Positions 38,501-48,891 of a stretch of DNA of 64,000 nucleotides are shown here, piece after piece (the first letter of the stretch is position 1; the number at the start of each line of letters is the position of its first letter). A program made the translations under genes and the position numbers. This DNA comes from Acanthopleura granulata. Lineage: Eukaryota > Mollusca > Polyplacophora > Chitonida > Chitonidae. The stretch spans positions 31,870,299 through 31,934,298 of the forward strand of contig JABBOT010000080.1 of assembly GCA_016165875.1 (NCBI GenBank), written 5' to 3'. The notes under the pieces are model-generated. The model saw nothing but the letters and a program-made list of their open reading frames with translations, made no database searches and was not told the DNA's origin.

Positions 38501-41500
38501 TTAACTTTTCCTGCATTTTGTCAAAAGTTAAAATATCAGTACATCACTGAAATGCTTGCAACAATGAACCAGAATTTTAGAGCCTTTCACGCTAAAGGGA
38601 CACTTGTAAAGGATGCTATTGGAAGGGTGCACGCTGAAGAGGATATATTCGGAATTTTGCTGCCAAATGGGTTTAATTTTTCCAGAAACTGTTCTTGTTT
38701 TGGGGTTAAGAATCTCTGCCAAATGTAAATGCATACTTTCATTTACATCTGTACAATGTATAATTGAAAATGTACTTGCTTAATTTATGGTTTTCTGAGT
38801 TCTGCAAAATAAAAATATTATAAAATAAAAAAAAGAAATAAACAAAAAAAAAATTAAAAAAAGTCTACAAAGCCCACCTTGCTCTTCTAATATCTAAATT
38901 TATAAAAGAATGTTCAAAAATGCTCTAGATGTGTCCCTGGCTGTGTGTCTCAAAACCATATTTGTGCGTCCCAAGAGAATATTCCTTTCTACACCGATAC
39001 TAAAGTACATGTATTTACTGCTTCACACTATCGCACCGCCTTCAGAAAATTTGATAGTTGTTGTCACATTTTATAGTAGCAGTCACATTTGATTGTTTTA
39101 CACTATCACACCGTATTCAGTAAATTCGATAGTTGTAGTCATATTTTATTGTAGGTTAGCAATCACAAAAAATTGTCTCACACTGGCATTCAGAAAGTTT
39201 CATGGCTCCGATCACACTTTATAGCAGCAGTCACACTAAAAAGTGGTCTGCATCGACTTGGAAAAAACAAGAGGTGGATATCTTTCAAATTTCCTGTTCG
39301 TAAAGGGGGGTGCCAAGCCAGGGGAGGGGGGATTCAATCACACGTTTGTTGTCAAAGGCTTGTGGTCCTGAACAGAACACCAGATATCATACAGACAGCC
39401 TGGATTTGATGCCTCATACATTTATCCCCAAAATTATAACAGCACTTATCTGTTACAGTGCATATTACAAATATATGGTCATGTGCATTCAAGCCTTATA
39501 CCACACACACAAAGCTTAGCAAGCTTACAACAGTGAGAAGTATACAGATTAAAAGTATATGCTGTATATGTACATTTAGCACACATGCTGAAGATTTCAG
39601 CAAGTTTGAACAAGTAGCATGGCAATGAACGTCATAACATTTTGGTCATTTATCTATGGCGTGAATTTCAAGACACACTTGACCAGGTAAGGCAAGACTG
39701 CATATGCAAATGTAAGCTGGCAAGGTAGCAATACAAAATGACATTGATAATATGCTAAAAGATACATGTGGCACTGTCATGAAAATGGTTGTCTGGTGAC
39801 ATTTCTAACAACATGGGTACCTTCAACAGCTTCATTCATATGCCAAATGTGCATTACAGTAAAAAGCGAGAGATTCTTTTAATATTCTTGAGTAGGGCAT
39901 TAAACAATAAGCATTCATTCATTCATTTAATGCTACACATTAACAGTAAATGAACATGTCAAAATGAAGAAGAATCAGAAAAAGTAAACACCAAATGCAC
40001 CAGCTCCAAAGTACAATATTTTCAAAATTCACAAAGACCTGCAAGCCAATCAATTTCCTCAGTGTAGCACCATGCCCACCATAGTTGAATTTGATATGCT
40101 CAAGTTTACAACTGTCTGATTTGGTTGGATGATGAAAATGTGTTAATTTTTTTATTTTTAGAAAGGAAAGATCAAAAGTTTCAAACTGGGACTGGGTCCA
40201 GTAGAAAAAAAACACAATGCAATGCTCAGCTGATAGAAGAACCTTTTTGTACCTCCTTCTCTGAAGAATTCAGTCAACTCTGGAGTTCTCTCATAGCAAG
40301 ATTTATTGAGAAGACACTGTTTTACATTATATTGACTGTTTGTATTTTTAAGGTATTCTCTTCACATATGTAGATCACAAAATCGTGTTGTATGTTCTCA
40401 CTGAATCATGGCCCAGTTTTTAGTAACTTTCATGACAACTTCTGCTTCTGTATGATTATTTGCAGGTGTTTCGTTTTTGTTGATCGGCGTTTCATGCTTT
40501 ACTCAAGAATATTTCACTTATACGATGGCAGCCTGCATCATGATGGGAGGAAACCAGGCTTTTGCATTTGAGCTGTGAACTGCACTCCATTCTACTGTAA
40601 TATGTATATTGAAAAATCTTATCATTGTGAAAAAAACAAGCACTAAAGACTGCTGTTGTGCATATATGCATATTTAGCAGACAAACTTATGTTCCATTTT
40701 GCACTGTTTGACATGATTTACAAGATAGGAACCACATCATTTCTCTTTCAAAAAACATTTCTGATTTGTTTCCTTCAACAAGAATATACCATGAAGGGTT
40801 TGAATTCACTAAAATCCAGTTGAATCAACAACAGACAATATAATTTTTTTTAGTTTAACTTCTAAAAAAACCAAATACTATCCATAATTCAAGATGCTAT
40901 CACATCCTTGAAGCCATTCATCTATCAACTATTCCACATCTGCAGCCATCACCTCATAACATTAACAATACATTTTTTCAAGGAACAAAGCCGACCTATT
41001 TGTATGTATCAGCCAATTCAACAGCAGCATTCATGTATATAAGGCATGCAAGGGCAGACAACTGTGAGTAACTTACATCTGCTTCAGCTGTAGTGCCCCT
41101 TCTTCCTGGCCCGGAGCATCAAGATGGTACACACAAAAGTGTCTCAAGATGGGCTGCATTTCCGGGTAGCTGAAGAAACCCTGATAACAGCTGATATCTA
41201 CACAACAGAATAGTAATTTTATGCAATACAAAATGAACATGTCTCAACTTAACTGGATCAGCGCAGCAATGGGGACGATATAATCCGGAGGGTTTTGATG
41301 AGAAACGCGATCAAACTGAGATTTTGGCATATTTTGAAATTGAGTTTCTAACAAAATAAATTGAGTTTTTTTGGTTATTTCGGGGTACTGGGTGCTGTGG
41401 CATGCCGGGAAAATTAAGCTTTTTTAGTTATATAACTTGAAATAACCTCTGCAACCACCACCATAGGCTTTCCAATGTCAAAGAGCTGCATCATTTCTGT

Positions 41501-44500
41501 AACGTCAGCAGCGGTTATGTGCTGACATTATACATGGTCCAATTTCCAATATCTAGCCACACATTACCCACATACCTTTCTTGGTTTCTAACAATGAACC
41601 ATTGTATAGCGAAAAGTGATGGTGTACAGGTTTCAACTATTGCCCTTTGCAGTATATAGTGCTTGACTTATTCATTTATGAATAAAATAGAGATTCAGTT
41701 GAATTTGATCTGTCTTAAAATGTCATCCTATATGGCGCTACTTGAAGGATCTGAGCGGTAAGATCGATTTACAAGTATCTGTTGTAATATTGTGAATGTG
41801 TCAATTTCAGATCAGCAGGATTGTAAATTTCATTCAGGATAGTGTTTAGTACAGTTAATCTGACAGGGGTAAAAAGCAGTTAATGCAAGATATCTGTTCA
41901 AGCAGAGATTATATCTATCAAGGTTTCTCTGTACAAATCCAGTCAAATTTATAGGAAAGGGTTTCATTGAACTAAGCCAACTGTTTAGGCCTACATTTAG
42001 GCTGCAGGAATTCATGGAAGACCTTTTTTTTTTACTAAGGGGATAAACCACAGTTTAATATCCCGTGTAGCTAAGTTTTAATATTAAGTCTTGTGAGGTT
42101 GTAGAAAAATCCCCAATACGGTACAGTGTTATACCACTGGATGTGATTAGGCCTACATATTATGTCTGAACTTGTGACAAAGTCATGCCAACAGGTTTTA
42201 GAATGTCAGAAAGCATAAAAAGTGAATTTTACGTCCCCATTACAATGAAAAGCTTGAAAAATTTAGTTTTATCATTTTTAATACTGAGCTTAATAAAAGA
42301 TGTCAAAAAAAAAAACCCTGTACCATCCACTGTTTTCAAATAGTTATGTTTACAAATCTGCTAAAAAAAACAAAACAACTAATACCACCCAACTGCTAAG
42401 TGTTTGACAGGATAAAAATATAAAGCCCCAGCTATTTTATAAATCGTTCACAGATATGGTGGGGTTCTATCCAATTTCACTTATACATGTATGTTATGGG
42501 TGAAACCCACCCTTTGCCTTGTACCTGACAAACCTTCTGACATGGAGATACTTCACAACCAGGGGCAACTGGAGATACATGAAGCCTCAATGATCAAGGG
42601 CTTGTTAACTGCAGCATGACCGAGGAATGCTTTTGGCAACAGATCTTAGCAATTAATAACCCCATGAATTTGTCAAGACCTCACTTCAGACTGATAACCA
42701 TTTTTCATCTTAAACAACAGTTCCAAGCAAAGTATGTTGCCTGTTTGTGGGAGATGAGGTATTTCAACCCTAACTTTATTTATGTGATTTGTCTTTTATG
42801 CTGTACTGAAGCAAAATTCACTTATACGACAACGGCCAGCATTATGGTATGAGAAAAATGGACAGAACCCTTTCAGCCGGAGAGGAAACCAGCAAGATAA
42901 TTACCTGATTGTAGTACTGAGGAAAAAGTGTTCTATTGGCTCCCAGCATTAGAGATTGGCACATTTCATTTATCTGAACATTTGGTTGGTATTCTTCTTT
43001 ATTTCCTTTTTTTTTTACATGAATACAAAAGTTTGAGATCAGGCTCAGATCTACCCAAACTAATGCAGAGTTGGGAGTTGAAAGTGCAGACTAGAGATAT
43101 GAGAACAATCATTAGTACATATCTAGATTAGAAAACATACGGTTGAGTCCAATGTCATGGAAGGTAAGGATGGCAGGTTTAGTCCTGTCGCCTTGTATGG
43201 CCACCCTGATCCGGCCATGGGGAGTCTCCACATCTTCATCCTGCAACATAATGGGACATTCCATGATAGCATTGTTCCCAATCACATAACAAGCATATGA
43301 CACTGCATGTGCTCATACTGTACTTGAGCTCAAATCCTGTCCAGGACTTCAAGCATGTACATTACTTAATTTAGCTCATTATGCGAGATCTACTGATCTT
43401 AGAAATGTGTTTATATGTTTGTCTGGGAGGTAGGATCACACAGCACCAAAAGTAATATTTTATTACTATGAATATATTTTCCTCAAAAAATGCACCCTTT
43501 GGGTTAAATTAGGTCTACTAAATGTACAAGTAAGCAAACAAGAGCAAAGTAGAAACCACCTCAAGACTGCCAAGGATATTATGCGCTATATATTGTACTA
43601 TTTCCAGTTTAGATTTATTTATTTATTTCATTGGTGTTTTACGCCGTACTCGAGAATATTTCACTTACACAACGGCGGCCAGCATTACTGTGGGAGGAAA
43701 CCGGGCAAACCCACTCCAGTTTAGAGGCTGATCAGAAGCCAAATTAATTACTTAATTAATTAATTAATTCATGTCTGCAATGGCCTATCATGGATATGTA
43801 TTGCTACCATAAAACAAAAACGTATCATTCATAAAAAGTCATCATTTGTCGTCAGATTGAAAGAACACAAGAATCAGCATGAAGGCAATGCATGTATTAC
43901 ACAAACATCAGACACTACAAATTTACAAGTATTTTCAAACTTGTAAAAGAAGAGAAAGAGTGAGGGAGACGTTTTTACCAGTAAAACATATGAAATACAT
44001 GCACACCAAAAAAAGGTCTTTCTGCAAAGTTTTTCCGAAACATATACATAGTATACACCAGTCCCTTCCCTTCATAAAAAAATGGTCTTAAGCTGTTCTT
44101 TGCAAAGACACATTTGAACAGATCATTCTGCTACAGGTACAGGTAAGTAATACCCTATCAAGTGTGTTTGATGATTTGGTGCCTGCAGCAGTGGTCCCAG
44201 ATTCCCATCACCCCCGAACACCTATACATGTACACGCAGCATTGTCTATTGTCTGTGCCACGCACCCAGCAGACTCTTGTCTGGACAGGCTTCACACTTT
44301 ACCTGGATAATGATGTTATTTGCATCAGACAGCAGCCTTCGTGGTTCAGCAGATGTGCTGTTGATGCTCGTCAGCTCAATGTCCGTCAGCTTCTCCATTG
44401 GCCGATCCTGGAAAGGGAACACCCAGATCATGAAATTCAGACACTCAGGTGCTAATGCTGAGAGAGATTCTATTGCGTCAGTCGAAGACATTCAGGAAAA

Positions 44501-46223
44501 CTGTGTGCCTTTTGAAAACCTGCATCGTTGACTTCACCTGTATTTCCATGCACAAAACTATGAGAAGCTGTTTCTATAAATATCCCCCTTGACAATCCTG
44601 AATAGCATTTGTCTACCACTTCCCAGAGAATCAGGTCAACACAAAGCAGAAGAACAGGGTTTTCCATTGTTTGGAACATAAATAGGAAAGATACCCTGTC
44701 ACAGGAACAAAGGTCAAAAAATCCAATGTATGAATTCTTGTTCACAAACTTCAACCCTGACCTATTCTTAAATTTTAGGCTATGTATAAATTAATTTACG
44801 TGTATCATGTACTGCATGTATTCCAAGCCTTTGAGAAAATGACTTTTTATATGCTGATGACTGTTGGTGGTAATTTTAGACATAATGATTCTTCTCTTTT
44901 CTAATTTGCATGTAATTCAAACTGGCACTCCCACATGATTTTAATGAAACAAAATAACTCACAGTTGGCAGTCAGGTATGGAGAACACCACTATGGCTTA
45001 CATGTATGTACTTCAGCGTTAAAATTCTATTCATTAAGTAAACATTCCTGACTGCTTCAAAAAATCAGTTGAAAAAACTACACAAATAATGTATTACAAG
45101 ACAACACTTCTCTTGCTGACTTGCCATGTGTGTCATCTATGTTTTTCACAGACGTACATCAGGACATCAGCTGAACCTGTCTTACATGTGTGATGTACCG
45201 GTACCATCTGGTTCATTCAGTTATAACCAAATTGGAAACACTGCAGAATCTTGTACAAAGGTTTTGTTTTTTTTTCATAACATCAGTGTCAATATCACCA
45301 TAACCTGATATCCAATTCTGGACAAAGTACCAGTTAACAATTTCATGTTCCATGAATGAACTTTGATTTCAATACATTTTACATACCATCCACTGTCCTT
45401 CAACTATTTTGTATCTCTCAAACAAGATGAGCTTTTCTGGTACTGTTTTATCAAATTGACAAAATGAAATTTAGACGTTTTATGAAGTCATGCAGTATAT
45501 AATGCAATTCTAAATTTATTATCTACAGAAACAAATTAGGGTATTAAAGGCACACAAAATGTAACAAAAGTTCAATTTCTAAAACTGTCACTGTCAAGAA
45601 AAGATTCACAGATTAAAACTCATTACAATTTTTATCAAGTTATTATTACATTTATTTATTTATTTGATTGGTGATTTGCACTGTACTCAAAAATATGTCA
45701 CTTATATATATGTGTCAGCGGCCGGTATTATGGTGGGAGGAAAGTGGGGAAACCCATGACCATCGGCAGGTTACTGGCAGACCTTCCCACATACAACCTG
45801 AGAGAAAGCTAGCGTGAGCTGGGCTTGAACTCACAGCAATCGCATTGGTGAGAGGCACCTAAGTCATTATGCTGCACTAGCGTGCTAACCCCCTCCGCCA
45901 TGGGCGCCAACCCCGCCCAAATGTACAAAGACTATGTTGCACATTATCTAATACTACTTTATGTAGATGCTTTCCAAGCTATAAATACTTATATATTTCA
46001 TTCCATAAACAAAAGAAACATTTGCCATCACAGAAATCCATGTTACCAGTATCTTTAAGGATTTATATGGAAATAAACAGACAGCAACAGCAAGAAGATA
46101 AATGCACCAAGTTACAAGTATAAACAGAAAAAAAACAGAAAAGAGGAAAAAGGAAATTGAAACTGATCACCTGACCTCGTCATCATGATGACCATTCCAG
46201 TCCAACAAGCGGCGACTCTCCAT
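26484..46223 (-). CDS. NDRG: NDRG-family protein gene, 14 coding exons (joined CDS span)
   Basis: This is a spliced gene for an N-myc downstream-regulated family protein. The family consists of cytoplasmic alpha/beta-hydrolase-fold proteins without proven enzyme activity, linked in animals to stress response, differentiation and vesicle or lipid trafficking. Seen in the sequence: conserved blocks in the right order, VETPHG, PAILTFHDIGLN, FCVYHLDAPGQEEGA, FMYPTMDQLA, LGFGVGAGANVL, VDALVLINPTA, GWIEWGYQK, TLILVGDDSPH, IADCGGMP and FKLFLQGMGY. All borders are GT/AG and all phases fit. Joined coding length is 1158 nt, giving 385 residues; 372 without the 39-nt exon. Vertebrate members are about 350-395 residues. 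At the nucleophile elbow the sequence is GVGAGA, so the catalytic serine is absent, as is typical for the family. The C-tail is short and glutamine-rich, without the decapeptide repeats of NDRG1. The exact vertebrate orthologue is not assignable; it looks closest to the NDRG3/NDRG1-type N-terminus. Upstream non-coding exons and the promoter were not located. Confidence 0.95.
27155..27203 (-). other. Possible alternative NDRG exon with early stop
   Basis: A 49-nt segment has a strong acceptor (GGCCTCTTTCAG) and a donor (CACAG|GTATGG). Joined to exon 13 it reads EKERHLICI and then stops, giving a truncated C-terminus. It would also shift the frame of the last exon. Use is unknown. Confidence 0.3.
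27253..27340 (-). CDS. NDRG: NDRG coding exon 13
   Basis: The acceptor is CATTTTTAG and the donor G|GTAAGTG. It encodes IADCGGMPLDEQPGKVCEA and FKLFLQGMGY. ADCGG and LQGMGY are near-invariant in the family. It ends one base into a codon. Confidence 0.97.
27723..27822 (-). CDS. NDRG: NDRG coding exon 12
   Basis: The acceptor is GTTTTGCAG and the donor AAG|GTTAGG, which is slightly off consensus. It encodes CRTLILVGDDSPHIDQVVDM and NGRMDPQETDFMK, the family block LLVVGDNSPAVEAVVECN. The position that would hold the catalytic acid in active hydrolases lies in this VGDDSP segment. Confidence 0.96.
27967..28042. repeat. 18-bp tandem repeat, four units
   Basis: GATTTAATTGCTCACCAT-like units: the first three are nearly identical, the fourth (GAACAGGGTGCTCGCCAT) is diverged. 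It lies in the NDRG intron between exons 11 and 12. Confidence 0.75.
28427..28486 (-). CDS. NDRG: NDRG coding exon 11
   Basis: The acceptor is TCATTTCAG and the donor AA|GTAAGT. It encodes RDDLGVVRELGPIKKSKTV, corresponding to the RRDLEIERP segment followed by the linker before the strand that reads LKCSTLLVVGD in vertebrates. The length of 60 nt fits as 1 + 57 + 2. Confidence 0.94.
28487..30711 (-). other. NDRG intron between exons 10 and 11
   Basis: No exon is seen. A 79-codon plus-strand frame at 29919-30158 (begins MSKQSEFECQFEFGDLQRFF) has protein-like composition but no recognised family and no gene context. Confidence 0.6.
30712..30812 (-). CDS. NDRG: NDRG coding exon 10
   Basis: The acceptor is a TTTTTCAG and the donor AA|GTAAAT. 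It encodes a cap-helix segment including DLVHVFQDYIKVMNAHNLSL and FIESYI. The NLSLFIESY part corresponds to NLQLFLNSY of vertebrate NDRG3. Confidence 0.95.
31230..31307 (-). CDS. NDRG: NDRG coding exon 9
   Basis: The acceptor is ACTGATGCAG and the donor AAG|GTAAGG. It has 26 codons in phase 0, MNSWYLFGGQMTNFTEEYL then LWHWFGK, corresponding to the cap region where vertebrate proteins read IILAHHFGQEEL. Confidence 0.95.
31779..31859 (-). CDS. NDRG: NDRG coding exon 8
   Basis: The acceptor is AGCTTCAG and the donor AAG|GTCAGT. It has 27 codons in phase 0, including NRVDALVLINPTAKVPGW and IEWGYQK, which match the LVEGLVLINVDP and GWIDWA blocks of the family. Confidence 0.96.
32040..32125 (+). 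repeat. Second SINE-like family, 3' tail
   Basis: CACCACAATATGGCTGCAAT, ACTGCTGAAATAGCGTTATG and a (CATT)n-type end, CATTCATTCAATCATTC. The pattern is like a widespread mollusc SINE tail (ATATGGCTGAAATATTG followed by GCGTTAAAC and CACTCACTC). NDRG intron between exons 6 and 7. Confidence 0.55.
32171..32231 (-). CDS. NDRG: NDRG coding exon 7, elbow strand
   Basis: The acceptor is TTTTGCAG and the donor GCT|GTAAGT. It encodes RVLGFGVGAGANVLTRLA. In active hydrolases the elbow is G-x-S-x-G; here it is G-V-G-A-G, so the nucleophile serine is missing, as in other NDRGs. Confidence 0.96.
32686..32748 (-). CDS. NDRG: NDRG coding exon 6
   Basis: The acceptor is CATTTTCAG and the donor GG|GTAAGTG. 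It encodes FMYPTMDQLAQAV and VIDYFG, equivalent to the YPTMDELAEML segment of vertebrate family members. The 63 nt fit as 1 + 60 + 2. Confidence 0.96.
33774..33812 (-). CDS. NDRG: NDRG coding exon 5, 39-nt cassette microexon
   Basis: A 39-nt segment lies between a TTTCTTTAG acceptor and an AA|GTAAGT donor. Read in phase it gives GDALGNPDSMGN. It starts at codon position 3 and ends at position 2, the same phase as its neighbours, so inclusion or skipping both keep the frame. It falls in the loop between DAPGQEEGA and YPTMDQLA, where vertebrate proteins are shorter. Splice signals and frame are seen; use in mRNA is inferred. Confidence 0.7.
34060..34600. repeat. Degenerate repeat with an 18-bp perfect palindrome
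   Basis: At 34090-34107 CTACGATCATGATCGTAG is a perfect palindrome, extended less perfectly by GATTGTAAATCA on the left and CTTGCAATC on the right. Related words (TTACAATCACTT, GATTGTAAAG) recur to about 34.6 kb, suggesting a decayed inverted-repeat element. Confidence 0.45.
34620..35045. repeat. Imperfect tandem repeat, about 130-150-bp unit
   Basis: The words AAATTATGTATCCTGATG / GAATTATGTATTTTGATGTG, CTGTAGGAG and GTTAACAT plus a GTCAGACAGA motif recur about three times. NDRG intron between exons 4 and 5. Confidence 0.6.
35950..38870 (+). mobile_element. Decayed LINE retrotransposon, Tx1/L1-like reverse transcriptase
   Basis: A broken reverse transcriptase frame is read across many stops and frameshifts. 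Recognisable blocks, in order: KPTNYFLCLEK (about 36.5 kb), a palm block LLILIDFKEAFDSISW-like (37.1 kb), VNGRLSDAFS-like (37.25 kb), GRQGDPVSPYLFILCAEVL-like (37.3 kb), NIKGI and the YADD catalytic motif at 37415-37426. A SGLKPNKEKTK block follows at 37.5 kb. A CCHC finger of the type found after the thumb in Tx1/L1 elements is at 38275-38350 (C-x2-C-x8-H-x4-C). The 3' end runs into A-rich sequence at 38806-38865. No endonuclease domain is seen, so it is probably 5'-truncated. It lies in the 7.3-kb NDRG intron, antisense to that gene. Certainly inactive. Confidence 0.88.
39880..39930 (+). repeat. SINE-like tail remnant
   Basis: ATATTCTTGAGTAGGGCATT, AAACAATAAGCATTCATTCA and more CATT units: a short remnant ending in a tetranucleotide tail. 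Confidence 0.4.
40490..40560 (-). mobile_element. SINE 3' fragment
   Basis: CATGCTTTACTCAAGAATAT, TTCACTTATACGATGGCAGC and ATGATGGGAGGAAACC. NDRG intron between exons 4 and 5. Confidence 0.7.
41077..41197 (-). CDS. NDRG: NDRG coding exon 4
   Basis: The acceptor is GTTGTGTAG and the donor AT|GTAAGT. It continues the split codon and encodes SCYQGFFSYPEMQPIL, then HFCVYHLDAPGQEEGALQL. The HLDAPGQEEGA block is the family signature equivalent to HVDAPGQQEGA of vertebrate NDRGs. Confidence 0.96.
41198..43140 (-). other. NDRG intron between exons 3 and 4
   Basis: AT-rich; contains a SINE fragment at 42.8 kb and a T8 run near 42030. Nothing coding seen. Confidence 0.7.
42795..42895 (-). mobile_element. 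SINE fragment
   Basis: TTCACTTATACGACAACGGC, CAGCATTATGGTATGAG and GCCGGAGAGGAAACC. The middle of the element is deleted. NDRG intron. Confidence 0.7.
43141..43240 (-). CDS. NDRG: NDRG coding exon 3, start of the hydrolase-fold domain
   Basis: The acceptor is ATGTTGCAG and the donor ACC|GTATGT. It encodes DEDVETPHGRIRVAIQ and then PAILTFHDIGLN, the most conserved N-terminal block of the family. It starts in phase 0 and ends one base into the next codon. Confidence 0.96.
43615..43715 (-). mobile_element. SINE 3' half
   Basis: Tail and body only: CATTGGTGTTTTACGCCGTA, GAATATTTCACTTACACAAC, GGCGGCCAGCATTACTGTGG and ending GGGCAAACCCAC. This is the clearest copy of the tail consensus. It lies in the NDRG intron between exons 2 and 3. 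Confidence 0.82.
43741..43770. repeat. AATT tetranucleotide microsatellite
   Basis: TTAATTAATTAATTAATTC in the NDRG intron between exons 2 and 3. Confidence 0.85.
44303..44407 (-). CDS. NDRG: NDRG coding exon 2 (105 nt, skippable, own ATG)
   Basis: The acceptor is TTCCCTTTCCAG and the donor CAG|GTAAAG. The exon is 35 codons in phase 0 and encodes DRP followed by MEKLTDIELTSI, then a stretch ending in RRLLSDANNIIIQ. The MEKLTDIEL part matches the variable acidic N-terminus of NDRG3-type proteins. Because it is 105 nt long with phase 0 on both sides, it can be skipped. Its internal ATG at 44396-44398 could serve as an alternative start (366-residue form). Confidence 0.88.
45652..45918 (-). mobile_element. 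tRNA-derived SINE, near full length
   Basis: Same family. It has the (TTTA)n tail, CACTGTACTCAAAAATATG, GGCCGGTATTATGGTGGGAG, GAGCTGGGCTTGAACTCACA (box B-like GGGTTCRA on the reverse strand) and a tRNA-like head to about 45918. It lies between NDRG exons 1 and 2. Confidence 0.85.
46176..46223 (-). CDS. NDRG: NDRG coding exon 1 (start exon)
   Basis: Sixteen codons, MESRRLLDWNGHHDDE, end in phase 0 at a GAG|GTCAGG donor. The start is chosen because it runs in frame into the next exon (GAT CGG CCA ATG) and also into the exon after that, giving DDE-DEDVETP. The RRLL motif recurs in the next exon. A TCTACAG acceptor at 46251-46252 suggests that this exon starts at 46250 and that a non-coding exon lies further upstream. 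The alternative donor seven bases downstream is out of phase. Confidence 0.6.
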
Positions 46224-46250
46224 CGTAACACAAAGCGGAGTAAAAACAAG

Positions 46251-48891
46251 CTGTAGACATAACAAAAGAGATACAAGCATGCAACAACAGCAAACAACAA
46301 TGAATCCAAACAATACTGTAATTATCCCGAAGAAAACGGTTAACAGGCCTTACAGTACTACATACAACAAAACAACATAAGATTTATAAGCCTAATAAAG
46401 AAGAGAAAATCAAAAAAGCACCAACAGAAACATAATACATGTACAACATTCAACATTCCATTAATTTAGAGTACAATACAATGCAAGTCTTTGCTTGATT
46501 AATGAATGTAAAACTACTCCTAACTATTAGGTGATATACCAGTGGTATGTAACTAATACCAGTAAAAAAACGTTACTTCAAATGTTGCGACTTTTTCAGC
46601 ATTCTATCTTGCTTTCATCTTCCTCCTGATGATGGCAATATAAAATACTGCAAAGTCACCAATCTGACCTGACAATGAAGTCTTCATTACTAAGCTGTCT
46701 ATAATTTGTGTGAAAATTCACTGGAGAAAAAACTTGCATCTCCATGTCACCATATCTTCACATTTTATATAAGTATCTATTTGCATTAAGTCACCCACAC
46801 CTGAAGGCCAAAGTTTTAAAGCATATCCAAACTATCCTTTTTTTAGCATGATATTCTGACAATGTGCTTTGTTTAGTGTTACAAACTTTGTTTTAAAAAA
46901 ATGAACGCGTACAATAATCAACCAAAACTTTTTCTTCATTCTGGCTCAGAAGTACTGAAAATCTCTTTGTGTTAGAGCCATCGTATCAAGAGTGGTATCA
47001 GAAGACAACTAAGTCACATATAGCCTGATAGTTTGTCATCAGTTCTTGACTGCAAACTATGTAAAGGGTTTGAGTCCCGGGGTTTATCAAGTACAAGGTC
47101 AGCTTTGAATGTTCCCTCCCCTCCCCCTTAAAGTACTGTGCATCATTTTGACATCTTGTAAAACTGATCTTCATTGCTGAAATTTTCTTCAAAGGCAGTA
47201 TATCACAAAAAGCCACTCAAATACATGTAAATGTGTAAAGTAAAGAGAGGTACTGGTTACAATATTTCTGTGAAAAATTTGTATTAATCTATTACTTGCA
47301 TTTGAACTGTATATCAAACCATGTAATTACCACCATGCCTCAAACTGAGGTGGTCACAATCACTCACCTCCCCAAATCCTACATTATTGTACACAGATTG
47401 AGATACATTGTACATGTACATAGTAACAACTATATGCTTTCCACTGTTTTTTTTTTTCTGAAAAGGAACAAATGTAAAAATAAGGGTCAACATACCCATC
47501 CCTAGACTTTCTTAGAATGGCACTTCTCCCTGCCTCAAAAATGTGCACCCTGCTCCACTTATTCTGGCATACATGTACTGTTACCAGATAGGCAATACAA
47601 ACTGTCACTCTGCTCCTTTCTTGAGAAATACATCTTTGCACCCCATTTGATTTTTAGCTCGGGATGATGCTAGTCTTTGTCCAAAGGTGATTACATGGTT
47701 TAAATATTTTTCAGACTCTCAATGTTCTCAAGCCAAGTGTTTTTAAACAATGCTGCTTAGGAACAAAAGTGCCGGCATTTCTCTTATATCATACACCACA
47801 GATACAACATATGGACAAGAGAAGATCATCCTCGCCTTCCGAAGTACATAAGCTAGCTTGTATAGGAGATTCCCTAGTGTTTCCAGCCTGCTGCTTCCTT
47901 AAAGTAGAAGACTCATGATTGAGGCACTGTTCATTAAAAAAACTACAAAATTGTCTTTTGGATGCAAAACCTGATTGAATTTGTATGAATTAATTGCTGA
48001 ATTATCCTTTTTGGAAGTGTGGAGTATTTAACTGCCGACAGGGGATCTGAAGGCACCCATGCTTTTAAGCTGATGACGTAAATGATCTGGGTCAACTGTC
48101 AGTGTAACATGTAATAACATAGGGACAGGAAATTGTTTTAATGTTATATATTTAAATTATAAGAAGTACATGTGTGAACAACACTACCAAGTATTTCCAG
48201 ACAACTGTGTTCTGGTGGGAGTAAGTTTATTGATCCTTTCACGATATAAATTCACATATATACTTTAGTTTCAAACACAACCCTACCAGATCACTACCAG
48301 TCTTGTGATGACCAGAGTGTTCCGCACTTGGAACAATTATGTCACAGCCCAGACATAATGGCTGCGTCTCATGCTAGCTGGCGAAGCACAGTCAAAATGT
48401 CAATTACCACTGTCTCAGTAGCTGTCAGAAAAAATGCTTCCCGGAAAAAAAACATAATATTTTTTTTGACAAACTTAACTTTGAACACGCACTGTCTTTC
48501 ACTGTATGCAGTGTTGGTATTGAGAGTAGTGGGTACTGAAAAGTGTTCACTACCGGAACCTAAACTCACACACACGGTGGATTTTATGCCACAGACAATG
48601 TTGGAATTCCTGATGGCAACCATGTCTGTCTCCCTGAAGAGTCCTCTAAGCAGTGTACGTTTCATTTGCTGAGCATTAAACTGCTACACATTACAGGTAA
48701 AAAGTCTAATACATGTACATGGTGAATAAGAGGAAGTGCACACCACACATGACCACCTCTTAGATTTTCAAGTCCAAGGTACATGTAGGGCGTACAACCA
48801 GATGCCATGTTTTATGAGAGTTGGCCATGGTCCTGGTTCACCGAGTCAAACATTCCACTGCTATTCCTGAGCCAACTAGGCCTGCAGAGTA
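46251..48891. other. Upstream of NDRG exon 1, no gene seen
   Basis: Overlapping open frames of about 100 codons on both strands at 48.33-48.67 kb match nothing I recognise. An NDRG non-coding first exon and promoter may lie here or further right, up to about 52.6 kb. Confidence 0.5.

Larger units (their letters stand above)
33813..41076 (-). other. NDRG 7.3-kb intron between microexon 5 and exon 4
   Basis: Holds the decayed repeats at 34.06-35.05 kb, overlapping open frames of 98-133 codons on both strands at 35.4-35.9 kb that include a C11 run, the antisense LINE at 35.95-38.87 kb, and SINE pieces at 39.9 and 40.5 kb. No further NDRG exon was found. Confidence 0.7.

Noticed and set aside
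48328..48672. 114- and 98-codon frames on opposite strands
   Set aside because: They are mirror shadows of each other with no recognisable motif and contain long A/T runs.
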